From an uncultured Paracoccaceae bacterium (lineage in GTDB: Bacteria; Pseudomonadota; Alphaproteobacteria; Rhodobacterales; Rhodobacteraceae): DNA of 64,000 bases. Position numbers and translations under genes: made by a program. This document shows, piece by piece, positions 36,588 through 46,482 of this stretch. The notes beneath the pieces are model-generated. The model saw only the letters and a list, made by a program, of their open reading frames with translations. It made no database searches and was not told where the DNA came from. The stretch spans positions 1 through 64,000 of the forward strand of contig CAMFGW010000008.1 in assembly GCA_945952025.1 (NCBI GenBank), read 5' to 3'. Numbering within the stretch: the stretch's first letter is position 1; each line of letters starts with the position of its first letter.

Positions 36588-38459
36588 ATGGCGCCAAAAA
36601 ACTGCGACATCTCGGAAATGGGGAAAAGGGCGGTTCACAAGCAAAAGAAGGGGTGGCGGAACCGGCGCTATTGGCTGCCGCTGATGCTGTCCCTGGGCCT
36701 TGGCGTCTGGCCTGCGGCGGGCACCGCCGACGTGACCCTGACCGCGCCCGGCGCCGACAAGGGCCTGGCCGCCGACCTGGCCGGCGCCTCGCTTCTCTTG
36801 CAGGCCCAGCGTGACAATGCGACCGATCCGCAGGACCTCTTCACCGCCGCCCGCGCCGATTACCAGCGCCTGCTTGCAGCCCTTTATGCCCATGGCTTCT
36901 ACGGCCCGGTCATCCACATCCTGATCGACGGGCGCGAGGCCGCCTCGATCTCGCCGATCGACGTGCCGGCGAAGATTTCGCAGATCGCCATCACGGTCGA
37001 TCCCGGCCCCGCCTTCCGCTTCAGCCAGGCCCGGATGAAGCCCTACGCACCGGGCACCGTCCTTCCCCCCGCCTACCGCGATGGCCGCCCCGCGCTTTCG
37101 ACCGCGATCGAGGATGCGGGCCACGCGGGCGTCATGGGCTGGCGCAAGCTCGGTTATGCCAAGGCGACGGTGGCGTCGCAGGACATCACCGCCGACCACA
37201 AGACCCGCACAGTCGAGTCGCAGCTGATCCTGAGCGCCGGGCCGAAACTGCGGTTCGGGCGGCTGGTGATCGAGGGCGCAGAGAATATGACGCCCTTCGC
37301 CATCACCAAGATCTCCGGCTACCACGAGGGCGACACCTTCAGCCCCGAGGTGCTGGAAAAGATGGCCGACCGGCTGCGCAGCGCGGGCACCTTCCGCTCG
37401 CTCACCATCCGCGAGGCGGAAAAGCCAACCCGCGACGACCGGCTCGACGTTCTTCTGACGCTGAAGGAAGAGCCCCTGCGCCGCTTCGGCTTCGGCGCCG
37501 AGGCATCGAGCCTCGACGGCACCAACCTGTCGGCCTTCTGGCTGCACCGCAACCTCTTCGGCGGCGCGGAACGCCTGCGCTTCGACGCGCTCGCAAGCGG
37601 GGTGGACGCGAAATCCGGCGTGACGGACTACAAGCTGGGCGTCAGGCTGGAACGGCCGGCGACGCCCGTGACCGATAGTTCCGCCTTCGTCACCGCGACG
37701 TTCGAGCGGCAGGATGACGCGACGAGCCGCACCACCACCTATTCGACCGGCGTCGGCCTGACCCGCACCTTCTCGCGCACGCTGACCGGCACGGCCGAGC
37801 TGGACTATACACACACCACGCTGACGGCGGGCGGCGTGAAGCAGAAATACGAGCTGATCTCGCTGCCTGTGACCTTCAAATGGGACCGGCGCAACGATGC
37901 GCTGGAACCGACCAAGGGCACGTACCTGTCGGTCGGCACCACGCCCTTCTACGGCTTCGGCCAGACCGATTCGGCCGTCCGGCTGCAGGTCGACGCGCGC
38001 ATCTACCGGACGCTGCCGTCGAACGACCGTATCATCGGCGCGGCGCGGCTGCAGTTCGGCACCGTCACCAGCGGCTCGCTGGTCAACACGCCGCCCGACT
38101 TCCTGTTCCTGGCCGGCGGATCGGGGTCGGTGCGCGGCTACGGCTTTGAAACCGTCGGCGTCTCGGCCACGCCACCCGGCGGCACGCCTTACCTCAGCGG
38201 CGGTCGCTCGATGGTCGCCCTGAACCTGGAAGTCCGGGGCCGGGTCAACAGCAGGATCGGCGCGGCGGTCTTTTATGACGCGGCCTATGTCAGCAGCGGA
38301 GCGACCCTGAACGGGGCCTCGACCTTCGCCTCGGGCGTCGGCGCGGGCATCCGCTATGACACGGGCTTCGGTCCCGTCCGGCTGGACCTTGCCGTGCCGG
38401 TCGGCAATGCGCCCGACCACGGGCTGAAGGTCTATGTCGGCATAGGGCAGTCCTTCTGA
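36588..38459 (+). CDS. tamA: TamA outer-membrane translocation protein
   Basis: Outer-membrane Omp85-family barrel of the translocation and assembly module that helps insert autotransporters. 623 residues: an N-terminal hydrophobic stretch (RRYWLPLMLSLGLGVWPAAG, likely signal), POTRA domains to about residue 280, then a 16-strand barrel with the VRGY motif (GSGSVRGYGFETVG) and C-terminal Phe. Two in-frame ATGs (36588 and 36618) are possible; neither has a strong ribosome site. tamB follows, sharing one base. Confidence 0.92.
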   Translation: MAPKNCDISEMGKRAVHKQKKGWRNRRYWLPLMLSLGLGVWPAAGTADVTLTAPGADKGLAADLAGASLLLQAQRDNATDPQDLFTAARADYQRLLAALYAHGFYGPVIHILIDGREAASISPIDVPAKISQIAITVDPGPAFRFSQARMKPYAPGTVLPPAYRDGRPALSTAIEDAGHAGVMGWRKLGYAKATVASQDITADHKTRTVESQLILSAGPKLRFGRLVIEGAENMTPFAITKISGYHEGDTFSPEVLEKMADRLRSAGTFRSLTIREAEKPTRDDRLDVLLTLKEEPLRRFGFGAEASSLDGTNLSAFWLHRNLFGGAERLRFDALASGVDAKSGVTDYKLGVRLERPATPVTDSSAFVTATFERQDDATSRTTTYSTGVGLTRTFSRTLTGTAELDYTHTTLTAGGVKQKYELISLPVTFKWDRRNDALEPTKGTYLSVGTTPFYGFGQTDSAVRLQVDARIYRTLPSNDRIIGAARLQFGTVTSGSLVNTPPDFLFLAGGSGSVRGYGFETVGVSATPPGGTPYLSGGRSMVALNLEVRGRVNSRIGAAVFYDAAYVSSGATLNGASTFASGVGAGIRYDTGFGPVRLDLAVPVGNAPDHGLKVYVGIGQSF

Positions 38460-41400
38460 TGCGGCGGCTGGTGCTCATTGCCGCGCTCTGCCTCGGGGTG
38501 CCCGCGCTGGCGCAGGACCAGACTTCGGCCGACCGCGATTTCCTGACGGGGTTTTTGGAGGATTCGCTGTCGGGCGCGGGCCGGACCGTGAAGATCGAGG
38601 GTTTTCAGGGCGCCCTGTCCTCCCGCGCCACGTTCGAGCGGCTGACCATCTCCGACGACAAGGGCGTCTGGATCGCCATCGACAAGGGCGCGCTGAGCTG
38701 GAGCCGCACCGCCCTTCTGACCGGCAAGGTCGAAATCGACGAACTGTCCGCCGACCGCATCGAACTGCTTCGCCTGCCGCAGGGCGAGCCGACGCCCAAG
38801 GTCGCGGCCAAGCCCTTCAGCCTGCCCGAACTGCCCGTGTCGGTGCGCATTGGCAAGTTGCACACCGGCCACCTGGCCCTTGGCGCGCCAGTCCTCGGGC
38901 AGGCGGCCGAGGTCAGCATCGACGGTTCCGGCAACCTGTCGGGCGGCGAGGGGCAGGCCGACCTGACGATCGACCGGATCGACGGGCCAGCGGGCCGGAT
39001 CGCGCTGAAGGGCGACTTCGCCAACGCGACGCGCAAGGTGAACCTGGACCTTCAGGCGCATGAGGGCCCGAACGGCATCGCCGCGACCCTTCTGGACCTG
39101 CCCGGTCGTCCCGCGACCGACCTGGCGGTCAAGGGCACCGGCACGCTCGACGATCTGTCGACCACGCTGCGGCTCGCGACCGATGGCAGCGAGCGGCTGG
39201 CCGGCACCATCCACCTGAGCCAGTCGCCGGACGGGTCGAGCGCCTTTTCGCTGAACCTTGCGGGCGACATCGCACCCCTTCTGCCGGCGGAACATCGCAC
39301 CTTCTTCGGCTCTGGCGTCAGCCTTCAGGCCGAAGGCGCGCGCCAGACCGACGGCCGCACCGACCTCACGCGGCTTGTCCTGACCTCGCAAGGCCTGGAC
39401 CTGACGGGCCGCCTGAACCTGTCGGCGAACTACCAGCCGCTCGCCGCCGCCCTGACCCTGCGCATGGGCCTGCCCGACGGGTCGGACCTGCGCCTGCCCC
39501 TGTCGGGCGCGGCGCAATATGTGAACAACGGCGCCCTTCGCCTGCGCTACGACGCCGCCAAGGGCGAGGCCTGGGCGCTAGAGGGTGACATCAACGGCTT
39601 TCACAACGACGCAGCCCGTATCGGCAGCCTGGCGCTGGACGGCTCGGGCAGCGTGCAGCGCGGTGGCCCTGCCCTTGTCATTGACGGCAACATGGCGGTG
39701 AAGGCGGCCGACATGCGCTTCGCCGATCCGGGACTTGCAGAGGCGCTGGGCCCGACGCTCGACGCAAGGACCGGCTTTCGCTGGCAAGCGGGCGAGCCCC
39801 TCAGGCTGACGGACCTGACCGGCAAGGCGGGCGACATGGCGCTCGCGGGCGATCTGGCGATTTCGGGCGCGGGGCTTGACCTGCAGACCGACGGCACGCT
39901 GACGCTCGACGCGCCCGACCTTTCGCGCTTCGCCACGCTCGCGGGGCGACCCCTGAAGGGTGCGGCCGACGCGAACCTGACCGGACGGCTTTACCTTCTG
40001 TCGCGCGCCTTCGATCTGACCGGAACGGTGGCGGGGCAGGATATTTCCACGGGGATCGAAAACCTCGACCGGCTTTCGCAGGGCAAGACCTCGATCGAAC
40101 TGGCGGCCCGCCGGGACGAACAGGGCCTGACCCTCAGCCGACTGGCGCTCGCCGGCCCCGGCTACAGCGCCAGCGGCATGGGCCACATGAGTGCCGAAGC
40201 GGCGCGCATCGACGCGCAACTGGTGGCGAGCGGGCTGAAGACCGGCATCCCCGCCGCTGACCTTCTGCTTGCGGGCACGACCGACCTTGGCGCGGCGGCC
40301 CGCTGGACCAACGGCGCCTGGACCCTGACCGACGCAAAAATCGACGGCCAGCGCCTGACGGCAAGCCTGACCGACCCCAACGCCAGCGGAACCCTGACGC
40401 TCGCCGCGCGTCTGGCCGACATCGGGCCTTTCGTGCCCGGCACCGGCATCCGGGGGCCGGCCGAGGCGAAGGGCACGCTGGCCCGGACACCTGACGGCGT
40501 GCGGATGGATCTGACGGCAACCGGCCCGACGGGCGTCAGCACCCGGGTCAGCGGCACGTTTGGCAAGACGAACGACCTGAAGGCGACCGGCGACATGCAG
40601 GTGGCGATGCTGAACGCCATGCTGGGGTCGCGGAGCGCCGACGGCAAGCTGCGCTTCGACCTGGCGCTGCGCGGGCCCCTTGATGTCCGCTCCCTCAGCG
40701 GGTCGGTCGTCGCGTCGGGCCTGCGCCTGTCCTCGCCCGCCGAAAACATCGCCGTGGCCTTCCCGCGACTGGCCGTCGACCTGGCGGGCGGGCAGGCGCG
40801 CATCAACGGCACCGGCAGCCTGCGCGGATCGGGCGGTATCGCGCTGTCGGGCAGCCTGGGCATGGCCGCACCCTTCGACGCCGACCTGAAGGTCGAGCTG
40901 ACCAAGGCGCAACTGTCAAACCCCGGCCTTTTCGACACGCTCGCCTCTGGCACCATCACCGTGACCGGACCCCTGACCGGCGGCGCGCTGGTCGCGGGTG
41001 ACCTGACCCTGTCGCACACCGAAATCTCGGTCGCCTCGTCGGGCTTCGGCTCGTCGCCCATCCCGCCCATACGCCACCTGAACGACCCCGGCGCCGTCGC
41101 CGACACCCGCGCCCGGGCCGGTGCGGCCGTGGGCGTGACCTCCGGGCCGCCAACCTCAAGCGCCGCCGCATTGCGGCTCAACGTCACCCTGTCCGCCCCC
41201 GCCCGCATCTTCGTCCGCGGCCGCGGCCTGGACGCCGAGCTTGGCGGCTCGGTCCGGCTTGGCGGCACCACCGCCGCCATCGTCCCCGAAGGCCGGTTCG
41301 AACTGATCCGCGGCCGGCTCAGCATCCTGGGCAAGCGCCTGAAGCTGACCGACGGGCTGGTCGAGATGATGGGCAGCTTCGTGCCCTACCTGAACTTCTC

Positions 41401-41860
41401 CGCCACGGCGGACAGTTTCGGCGACACGACCACGATCAACCTCGAAGGGCTGGCGACCGCGCCGAAGATCCACGTCTCCTCGACCTCGGGCCTGCCGGAG
41501 GACGAGCTTCTGTCGAACCTGATCTTCGGCAACGGCTTTCGCGACCTGTCGGCCTTCCAGCTGGTCCAGCTGGCCAATGCCGTCGCCACCCTGTCGGGCC
41601 GGTCGAGCGACATCGTCGGCCGCATCCGTGCGCGGCTGAAGCTTGATGATCTGGACATCACCTCGGACGACAGCGGCAATGCGGCGCTGAAGGCCGGGAA
41701 ATACCTTGGCGACACGCTCTATTCCGAAACGACCATCGGCCTGGACGGCAAGGCCAAGATCGAACTCGACTACGACATGACCAAGGACCTGACCCTGCGC
41801 GGCACGTTCGGCACCGGCGGCCAGACCGGCGCCGGCGTCTTCTTCAACCACGACTACTGA
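38459..41860 (+). CDS. tamB: TamB translocation/assembly module protein (DUF490)
   Basis: Large periplasm-spanning partner of TamA with a beta-taco groove, implicated in envelope assembly and lipid transport. 1133 residues of repetitive beta-rich sequence with a C-terminal DUF490 domain (about 800-1133, with LRLNVTLSAPARIFVRGRGL and the end FFNHDY). The N-terminus (RLVLIAALCLGVPALAQ) looks like a cleavable signal rather than the membrane anchor typical of TamB, though anchoring cannot be excluded. Its last 7 bases overlap the end of the opposing BrkB gene. Confidence 0.93.
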   Translation: MRRLVLIAALCLGVPALAQDQTSADRDFLTGFLEDSLSGAGRTVKIEGFQGALSSRATFERLTISDDKGVWIAIDKGALSWSRTALLTGKVEIDELSADRIELLRLPQGEPTPKVAAKPFSLPELPVSVRIGKLHTGHLALGAPVLGQAAEVSIDGSGNLSGGEGQADLTIDRIDGPAGRIALKGDFANATRKVNLDLQAHEGPNGIAATLLDLPGRPATDLAVKGTGTLDDLSTTLRLATDGSERLAGTIHLSQSPDGSSAFSLNLAGDIAPLLPAEHRTFFGSGVSLQAEGARQTDGRTDLTRLVLTSQGLDLTGRLNLSANYQPLAAALTLRMGLPDGSDLRLPLSGAAQYVNNGALRLRYDAAKGEAWALEGDINGFHNDAARIGSLALDGSGSVQRGGPALVIDGNMAVKAADMRFADPGLAEALGPTLDARTGFRWQAGEPLRLTDLTGKAGDMALAGDLAISGAGLDLQTDGTLTLDAPDLSRFATLAGRPLKGAADANLTGRLYLLSRAFDLTGTVAGQDISTGIENLDRLSQGKTSIELAARRDEQGLTLSRLALAGPGYSASGMGHMSAEAARIDAQLVASGLKTGIPAADLLLAGTTDLGAAARWTNGAWTLTDAKIDGQRLTASLTDPNASGTLTLAARLADIGPFVPGTGIRGPAEAKGTLARTPDGVRMDLTATGPTGVSTRVSGTFGKTNDLKATGDMQVAMLNAMLGSRSADGKLRFDLALRGPLDVRSLSGSVVASGLRLSSPAENIAVAFPRLAVDLAGGQARINGTGSLRGSGGIALSGSLGMAAPFDADLKVELTKAQLSNPGLFDTLASGTITVTGPLTGGALVAGDLTLSHTEISVASSGFGSSPIPPIRHLNDPGAVADTRARAGAAVGVTSGPPTSSAAALRLNVTLSAPARIFVRGRGLDAELGGSVRLGGTTAAIVPEGRFELIRGRLSILGKRLKLTDGLVEMMGSFVPYLNFSATADSFGDTTTINLEGLATAPKIHVSSTSGLPEDELLSNLIFGNGFRDLSAFQLVQLANAVATLSGRSSDIVGRIRARLKLDDLDITSDDSGNAALKAGKYLGDTLYSETTIGLDGKAKIELDYDMTKDLTLRGTFGTGGQTGAGVFFNHDY

Positions 41861-42711
41861 AAGGCGCGCTTCAGCCGGGCAAGCTCGGCGTTCACCACCG
41901 CGCCGAACAGGACGATGTAGGCCGACAGGTAAAGCCACATCATCAAGGCGATCACGGCCCCGATCGAGCCGTAGATGCGGTTGTAGCTGCCGAAATTCTC
42001 CAGGTAGAGCGAGAAGGCGATCGACACCAGCGCCCAGAGGAAGGCCGCGACGACAGAGCCGGTCGTGACCCAGTTGTGCCGCCCGTCCTTGCCGCTGGGT
42101 CCGAAGCGGTAGAAGAAGCCCAGAAGCAGCTTCACCATGGTGAACAGCACGGCCCAGGGCAGGATGCGCAGCACCAGCGCCTCGGCCGGCCCAAGCGCCA
42201 GCAGCTTCATCAGGATCGGCACCGCGACAACGATCGCCAGCGCCGCGAGGATCAGCACCAGAAGCGCAATGGTCATGGCGGTGGACCCGACGATGCGCAT
42301 GACCCCGGTCCGCTGCGGGCCGCCCTGCACCGCCGTCAGCCCCGAGATGAGCGCCGCGACGGCATTGTGGACCGAATAGGTGGCGAGCGCGAGCGGCAGG
42401 ACCGCCGTCCAACGCCAGCCGGTGCCATGCGCGGCGATCAGCGAATGCAACTGGTCGGCCAGCAGTTTCGCGGCTTCGACCGGGATGATGCCCTGCAGGT
42501 TGTTGATATAGCTTTCCACCATCACAGGATCGGCGAAAAATCCCCAGATCGAGATGGTGGCAGCCATGCCGGGAAAGATGGCGAAGGTCGCATAGAAGGC
42601 GACGCCCGCCGCGATCAGTCCGACATGACGGTCATAGAGCGCATCCCATATGGCCAGGGCCAGGATGCGGGCCTTTCGACTCTGCCAGGATCGCGGTTCC
42701 AGGGCGGACAT
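41854..42711 (-). CDS. YihY/BrkB-family inner-membrane protein
   Basis: 285 residues with six hydrophobic segments and the family phrases HVGLIAAGVAFYATFAIFPG, YSVHNAVAALISGL, GSVVAAFLWALVSIAFSLY and YGSIGAVIALMMWLYLSAYIVLFGAVVNAE. Long called ribonuclease BN by error; true function unknown, some homologues are linked to serum resistance or transport. Convergent with tamB (7-base overlap). Confidence 0.9.
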   Translation of the reverse strand: MSALEPRSWQSRKARILALAIWDALYDRHVGLIAAGVAFYATFAIFPGMAATISIWGFFADPVMVESYINNLQGIIPVEAAKLLADQLHSLIAAHGTGWRWTAVLPLALATYSVHNAVAALISGLTAVQGGPQRTGVMRIVGSTAMTIALLVLILAALAIVVAVPILMKLLALGPAEALVLRILPWAVLFTMVKLLLGFFYRFGPSGKDGRHNWVTTGSVVAAFLWALVSIAFSLYLENFGSYNRIYGSIGAVIALMMWLYLSAYIVLFGAVVNAELARLKRAFQ

Positions 42712-42790
42712 GGCTCACCCTAGAATCAGGACGCGGGGCGGTCAAACGAGCCGGCGCGCCCCGCGTTTGGTTGGTTCCGGGCGAAAAGGC

Positions 42791-43111
42791 TCAGATCGCG
42801 CCGTCGATCCAGCTTTGCAGCGCTGCCTTGGGCGCGGCGCCGACCTTGTTCGACACGACCTGGCCGTCCTTGAACAGGAAAAGCGCCGGAATGCCGCGCA
42901 CGCCGAACTGCGCCGGCAGGTCGGGGTTTTCGTCGACATTGACCTTCACGATCTTGACCTTGCCGGCATAGTGGGCCGACAGCTCTTCGAGCGAGGGGCC
43001 GATCTGCTTGCAGGGGCCGCACCATTCGGCCCAGAAGTCGACGACGACGGGCAGGGGCGACTTACGCACTTCGGCGTCAAAAGTGGCATCGGTAACGGCT
43101 TGCGTGGCCAT
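42791..43111 (-). CDS. trxA: Thioredoxin
   Basis: Cytosolic disulfide reductase. 106 residues with [10 protein letters not shown] (Cys31, Cys34) and [11 protein letters not shown] (the cis-proline loop). The start ATG 43111 is chosen over 43174 because the canonical thioredoxin N-terminus begins here. It lies 59 bases downstream of addA, same strand, so it could be cotranscribed with the recombination genes. Confidence 0.96.
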   Translation of the reverse strand: MATQAVTDATFDAEVRKSPLPVVVDFWAEWCGPCKQIGPSLEELSAHYAGKVKIVKVNVDENPDLPAQFGVRGIPALFLFKDGQVVSNKVGAAPKAALQSWIDGAI

Positions 43112-43170
43112 GACGAACTCCGGTTCGGATGTTGGATTGGGCCGGAACGTATGTCTGCCCCCGCAGAACG

Positions 43171-46100
43171 TCAAGGGACGGTGGGTTGGGCCAGCGCTGC
43201 CCCCACGATCTGGGGCGGCAACATCATCAGCTGACCCGTCGCCGTCCAGAGGATCGCGGTTTCGATCCGCCGGTCGGGATAGATCTGCCCCAGCATCGCC
43301 GCATAGGCCGCCATCTGGCGCAGGATGCCGCCCGGCACATCCTCTGGCCGCGACGGCACGCGGGCGTTCGACTTGAAATCGACAGCCAGCACCCTGTCGA
43401 GCGTCACGACCAGCCGGTCGATGGTGCCCTGCATGATCTGGCCGCCGAACTCTGGCAGCGGGGCTGACAGGGCGACCTCGGCCAGGCTATCCGCCGCGAA
43501 GACCCAGGCCAGCGCCGGGTCTGCCAGAAGGCTCATCGCCCGGCCCCACAGGTCCGGCGCTCCGGGCGCCAGCCGTTCCGCCAGCGCACGCCGCGCCTCG
43601 GGCGGGGCGGCGGGCAGGCGTTCCAGAAGCAGGTGCAGCGCCGTCCCGGTCGCGCGGCCGTCTTCGCCATCGTCCCCGCCACCCGGCAGCACCTTGGCCC
43701 CGCCAAGTGCCGTGGGCGACAGCGGCGCCGGCTTCGGGGACGCAGGGGGCACGGGGCCGGGCAGGGGCGCCCCATCCTCGACCACCGGGGGCGCGACGGC
43801 GCGCCCCGGCAGCGGCGAGGGCCACGCGCCGCTCGCCAGCCGCCCGTCCTTCATCCCTGCCGCCCGTGCGCCGACCGCCACCAGCTGGTGCCAGCTTTCG
43901 CCCTCGTCGCCGACCTCGCCGGCCGCCGCAACGATCAGCCAGCTTTCCGCCCGCGTCATCGCCACATAAAGAAGCCGCAGATCTTCGTCCCGCGCCGCCG
44001 CCGCCCGCCGCGCCCGTTCCTCGGCGACCAGCTCCGGCATCTCGGCCGTTTTCGCCCGCCAGATCGCCGACCCCTCGGGCGTCAGGAACAGGGCATCGTC
44101 GCGGCGGTGCGGCTTGGCCGTGTCGGGCAGGATGACGACCGGCGCCTCGAGCCCCTTTGCGCCATGGACCGTCATGACCCGAAGCGCGTTTCGGCCGGAA
44201 TCGACCCTTCTTTTTATCTCCGTATCGCCCGAGGCGAGCCAGACCAGAAAACCCGTCAGGCTGGGCACGTCGGTCTGTTCGTAAGCCAGCGCAGCGGCCA
44301 GAAGGGCGTCGAGCCCATCCTCCGCCTCTGGCCCAAGCCGCGCCAGAAGCCGCCGCCGCCCGTCATGATAGGCCAGAACCCGCTCAAGAAGCTCATAGGG
44401 TCGAAGGAAGTCCGCCCTGGCGCGCAGGTCGTCCAGAATCGCGCGCGTCGCCTCATGGCCCGGCGCGTCCCGCAGCGCCTGCCACAGATAGGTGCGGGGG
44501 CCGCGGGGCTGCGCCAGCCGGTAAAGCGCATCCTCGGACCAGCCGAAAAGCGGCGAGCGCAGCAGGGCGGCCAGCGACAGGTCATCCTCCGGCGTGGCTA
44601 GGAAGGACAGAAGCGCCGTCAGATCCTTGACCACAAGCTGGTCGCCCAGGACCATCCTGTCGGCCCCGGCAATCGACAGGCCGCGTGCCTTGCAAGCGGT
44701 GATGATCTGGTGAAAGAGCGGCCCGCGCTTGCGGACCAGCACCAGGAAATCGCCCTCGGTCAGGGGCCGCACGACACCCCGGACCGCGATCTGCTCGCCC
44801 CTCTCGATCAGCTCGCCGATCGTGTCGGCGATCCGGCGGGCAAGCTGCACGCTCGGGTCATCGGGGGGCAGCACGTCGACCGGATTGGTCCAGACCGACG
44901 GTTCCGGTCTGTCCGCCTTCTCGATCGGCTCCCACAGATCGACGCGGCCGGGCTGGCCCGTGTGATAGGCCCGATGCGTCGGCGCGCCGCCGATCCCGTC
45001 GGCCGCGGCACCAGCGAAGGTGGCATCGACCACCCGCAGGATCGCGTCGGACGAGCGGAAGGAATAGTGCAGATCAAGGCTCTGGAACGGCACATCCGCC
45101 GCCCGGTGGCGGTCGGCGAAGCCCTCGGCCACCGCGCGGAAGGTCTGTAGGTCCGCGCCCTGGAAGGAATAGATCGACTGTTTGACGTCGCCCACAACAA
45201 AGATGCGCCGCCCCGGCCCTCGCGCCCCGTCGCCCGCCGTGAACTCCTGCGCCAGGGCCTCGATCACCCGCCACTGGCCGGGACTGGTGTCCTGCGCCTC
45301 GTCGACCAGGATATGGTCGATGCCACCGTCGAGCCGGTAAAGCACCCAGGCCGCCACGGCCCGGTCGGCAAGCAGCGCCGCCGCCCCCCGGATCTGGTCG
45401 TCGAAATCCAGAAGGCCCCGCTCGGTCTTCCGCGCCTCGTAGGCCGGCAGGAAGGCGGCGGCAAAGGCATGAAGCGCCGCCGTCGCCTCTGCGGTCTCGA
45501 GCGTGATCCGCAGCGCCCGCGCCGCCTCGACCCGGGCCATCAGCTCTTCGACTTCCGGCATGAGGTTGGCCGCCGACCCGGCCCGCGTGGCCTTGGTCGG
45601 CAGGGACCCGATCTTCGCGGTGAACGGGTCCTTGGCGCCCTCTCCGGTCAGGAACACGCCTTCCAGAAGCCGCAACCCACCCCGGTCAGCGCGAAAGCCC
45701 CTGAGCTTGTGGGCCGACTTCAGGTCGCTCGGACTGCCCTGTTCCATGGCGCGGGCGAGCGCTGCAACCAGCTCTTCGGTCCCCGCGTCATAGACCCCGT
45801 CCAACAGCCGCGCGTCGGTCAGATCCCGCGGTGCGCCAAGTGCCGCAAGGATCGCGCCAAGGTCGAGCGGTGGCTCAAAAGCGTCTCTGTTCCGGCTGAA
45901 ACTCGCCAGAACCTCGGCCAACGCGCCCTCGTTCCGCGCAACGCGGGCCAGTGCATCGACCGCCTCGGGCTCGGACTGGTCGGCCAGTTCCTCCAGCACT
46001 TCCTGCCGCAACAGATGCGCCGCGCGGTCGTCAAGCTCGCGGAAGCCGGGCGACACGCCGGCCTCGATCGGGAAGCGGCGCAGAAGCGAGGCGCAGAAGG

Positions 46101-46482
46101 AATGGATCGTCTGGATCTTCAGCCCGCCCGGCGTCTCGATCGCCCGCGCAAAGAGCCGCCGCGCCTCGGCCAGCCGCTTCGGGCCGATCGGGCCCTCGAC
46201 CCCCAGCTTCGTGAGCGCCTCCCTCAGCGCCCCTTCCTCAAGCATCGCCCATTCGCCAAGCCGGGCGAAAAGGCGGTTCTGCATCTCGCTCGCCGCCGCC
46301 TTGGTGTAGGTCAGGCACAGGATCTTCTGCGGCGCCGTCCCGTCCAGCAGCAGCCGCGCCACCCGGTCGGTCAGCACCCGCGTCTTGCCCGACCCGGCAT
46401 TGGCCGCAAGCCAGGTCGACTGCGCCGGGTCCGCCGCCCGGATCTGGGCGCGGCTCGCCGCATGAGCCGTTTCGTCAACCAT
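43171..46482 (-). CDS. addA: Double-strand break repair helicase-nuclease AddA
   Basis: Helicase-nuclease subunit of the alphaproteobacterial AddAB (RecBCD-like) complex that resects broken ends and loads RecA. 1103 residues: Walker [10 protein letters not shown] near residue 30, UvrD-type motifs ([58 protein letters not shown]) and a C-terminal PD-(D/E)XK nuclease with [12 protein letters not shown] 46482 has GGAGG 9 bases upstream; the in-frame ATG three codons earlier directly follows the GGAGG with no spacing. Overlaps addB by 8 bases. Confidence 0.94.
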   Translation of the reverse strand: MVDETAHAASRAQIRAADPAQSTWLAANAGSGKTRVLTDRVARLLLDGTAPQKILCLTYTKAAASEMQNRLFARLGEWAMLEEGALREALTKLGVEGPIGPKRLAEARRLFARAIETPGGLKIQTIHSFCASLLRRFPIEAGVSPGFRELDDRAAHLLRQEVLEELADQSEPEAVDALARVARNEGALAEVLASFSRNRDAFEPPLDLGAILAALGAPRDLTDARLLDGVYDAGTEELVAALARAMEQGSPSDLKSAHKLRGFRADRGGLRLLEGVFLTGEGAKDPFTAKIGSLPTKATRAGSAANLMPEVEELMARVEAARALRITLETAEATAALHAFAAAFLPAYEARKTERGLLDFDDQIRGAAALLADRAVAAWVLYRLDGGIDHILVDEAQDTSPGQWRVIEALAQEFTAGDGARGPGRRIFVVGDVKQSIYSFQGADLQTFRAVAEGFADRHRAADVPFQSLDLHYSFRSSDAILRVVDATFAGAAADGIGGAPTHRAYHTGQPGRVDLWEPIEKADRPEPSVWTNPVDVLPPDDPSVQLARRIADTIGELIERGEQIAVRGVVRPLTEGDFLVLVRKRGPLFHQIITACKARGLSIAGADRMVLGDQLVVKDLTALLSFLATPEDDLSLAALLRSPLFGWSEDALYRLAQPRGPRTYLWQALRDAPGHEATRAILDDLRARADFLRPYELLERVLAYHDGRRRLLARLGPEAEDGLDALLAAALAYEQTDVPSLTGFLVWLASGDTEIKRRVDSGRNALRVMTVHGAKGLEAPVVILPDTAKPHRRDDALFLTPEGSAIWRAKTAEMPELVAEERARRAAAARDEDLRLLYVAMTRAESWLIVAAAGEVGDEGESWHQLVAVGARAAGMKDGRLASGAWPSPLPGRAVAPPVVEDGAPLPGPVPPASPKPAPLSPTALGGAKVLPGGGDDGEDGRATGTALHLLLERLPAAPPEARRALAERLAPGAPDLWGRAMSLLADPALAWVFAADSLAEVALSAPLPEFGGQIMQGTIDRLVVTLDRVLAVDFKSNARVPSRPEDVPGGILRQMAAYAAMLGQIYPDRRIETAILWTATGQLMMLPPQIVGAALAQPTVP

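Noticed and set aside
36507..38420. 637-codon minus-strand frame opposite tamA
   Set aside because: Antisense shadow; TamA shows POTRA and barrel marks on the plus strand.
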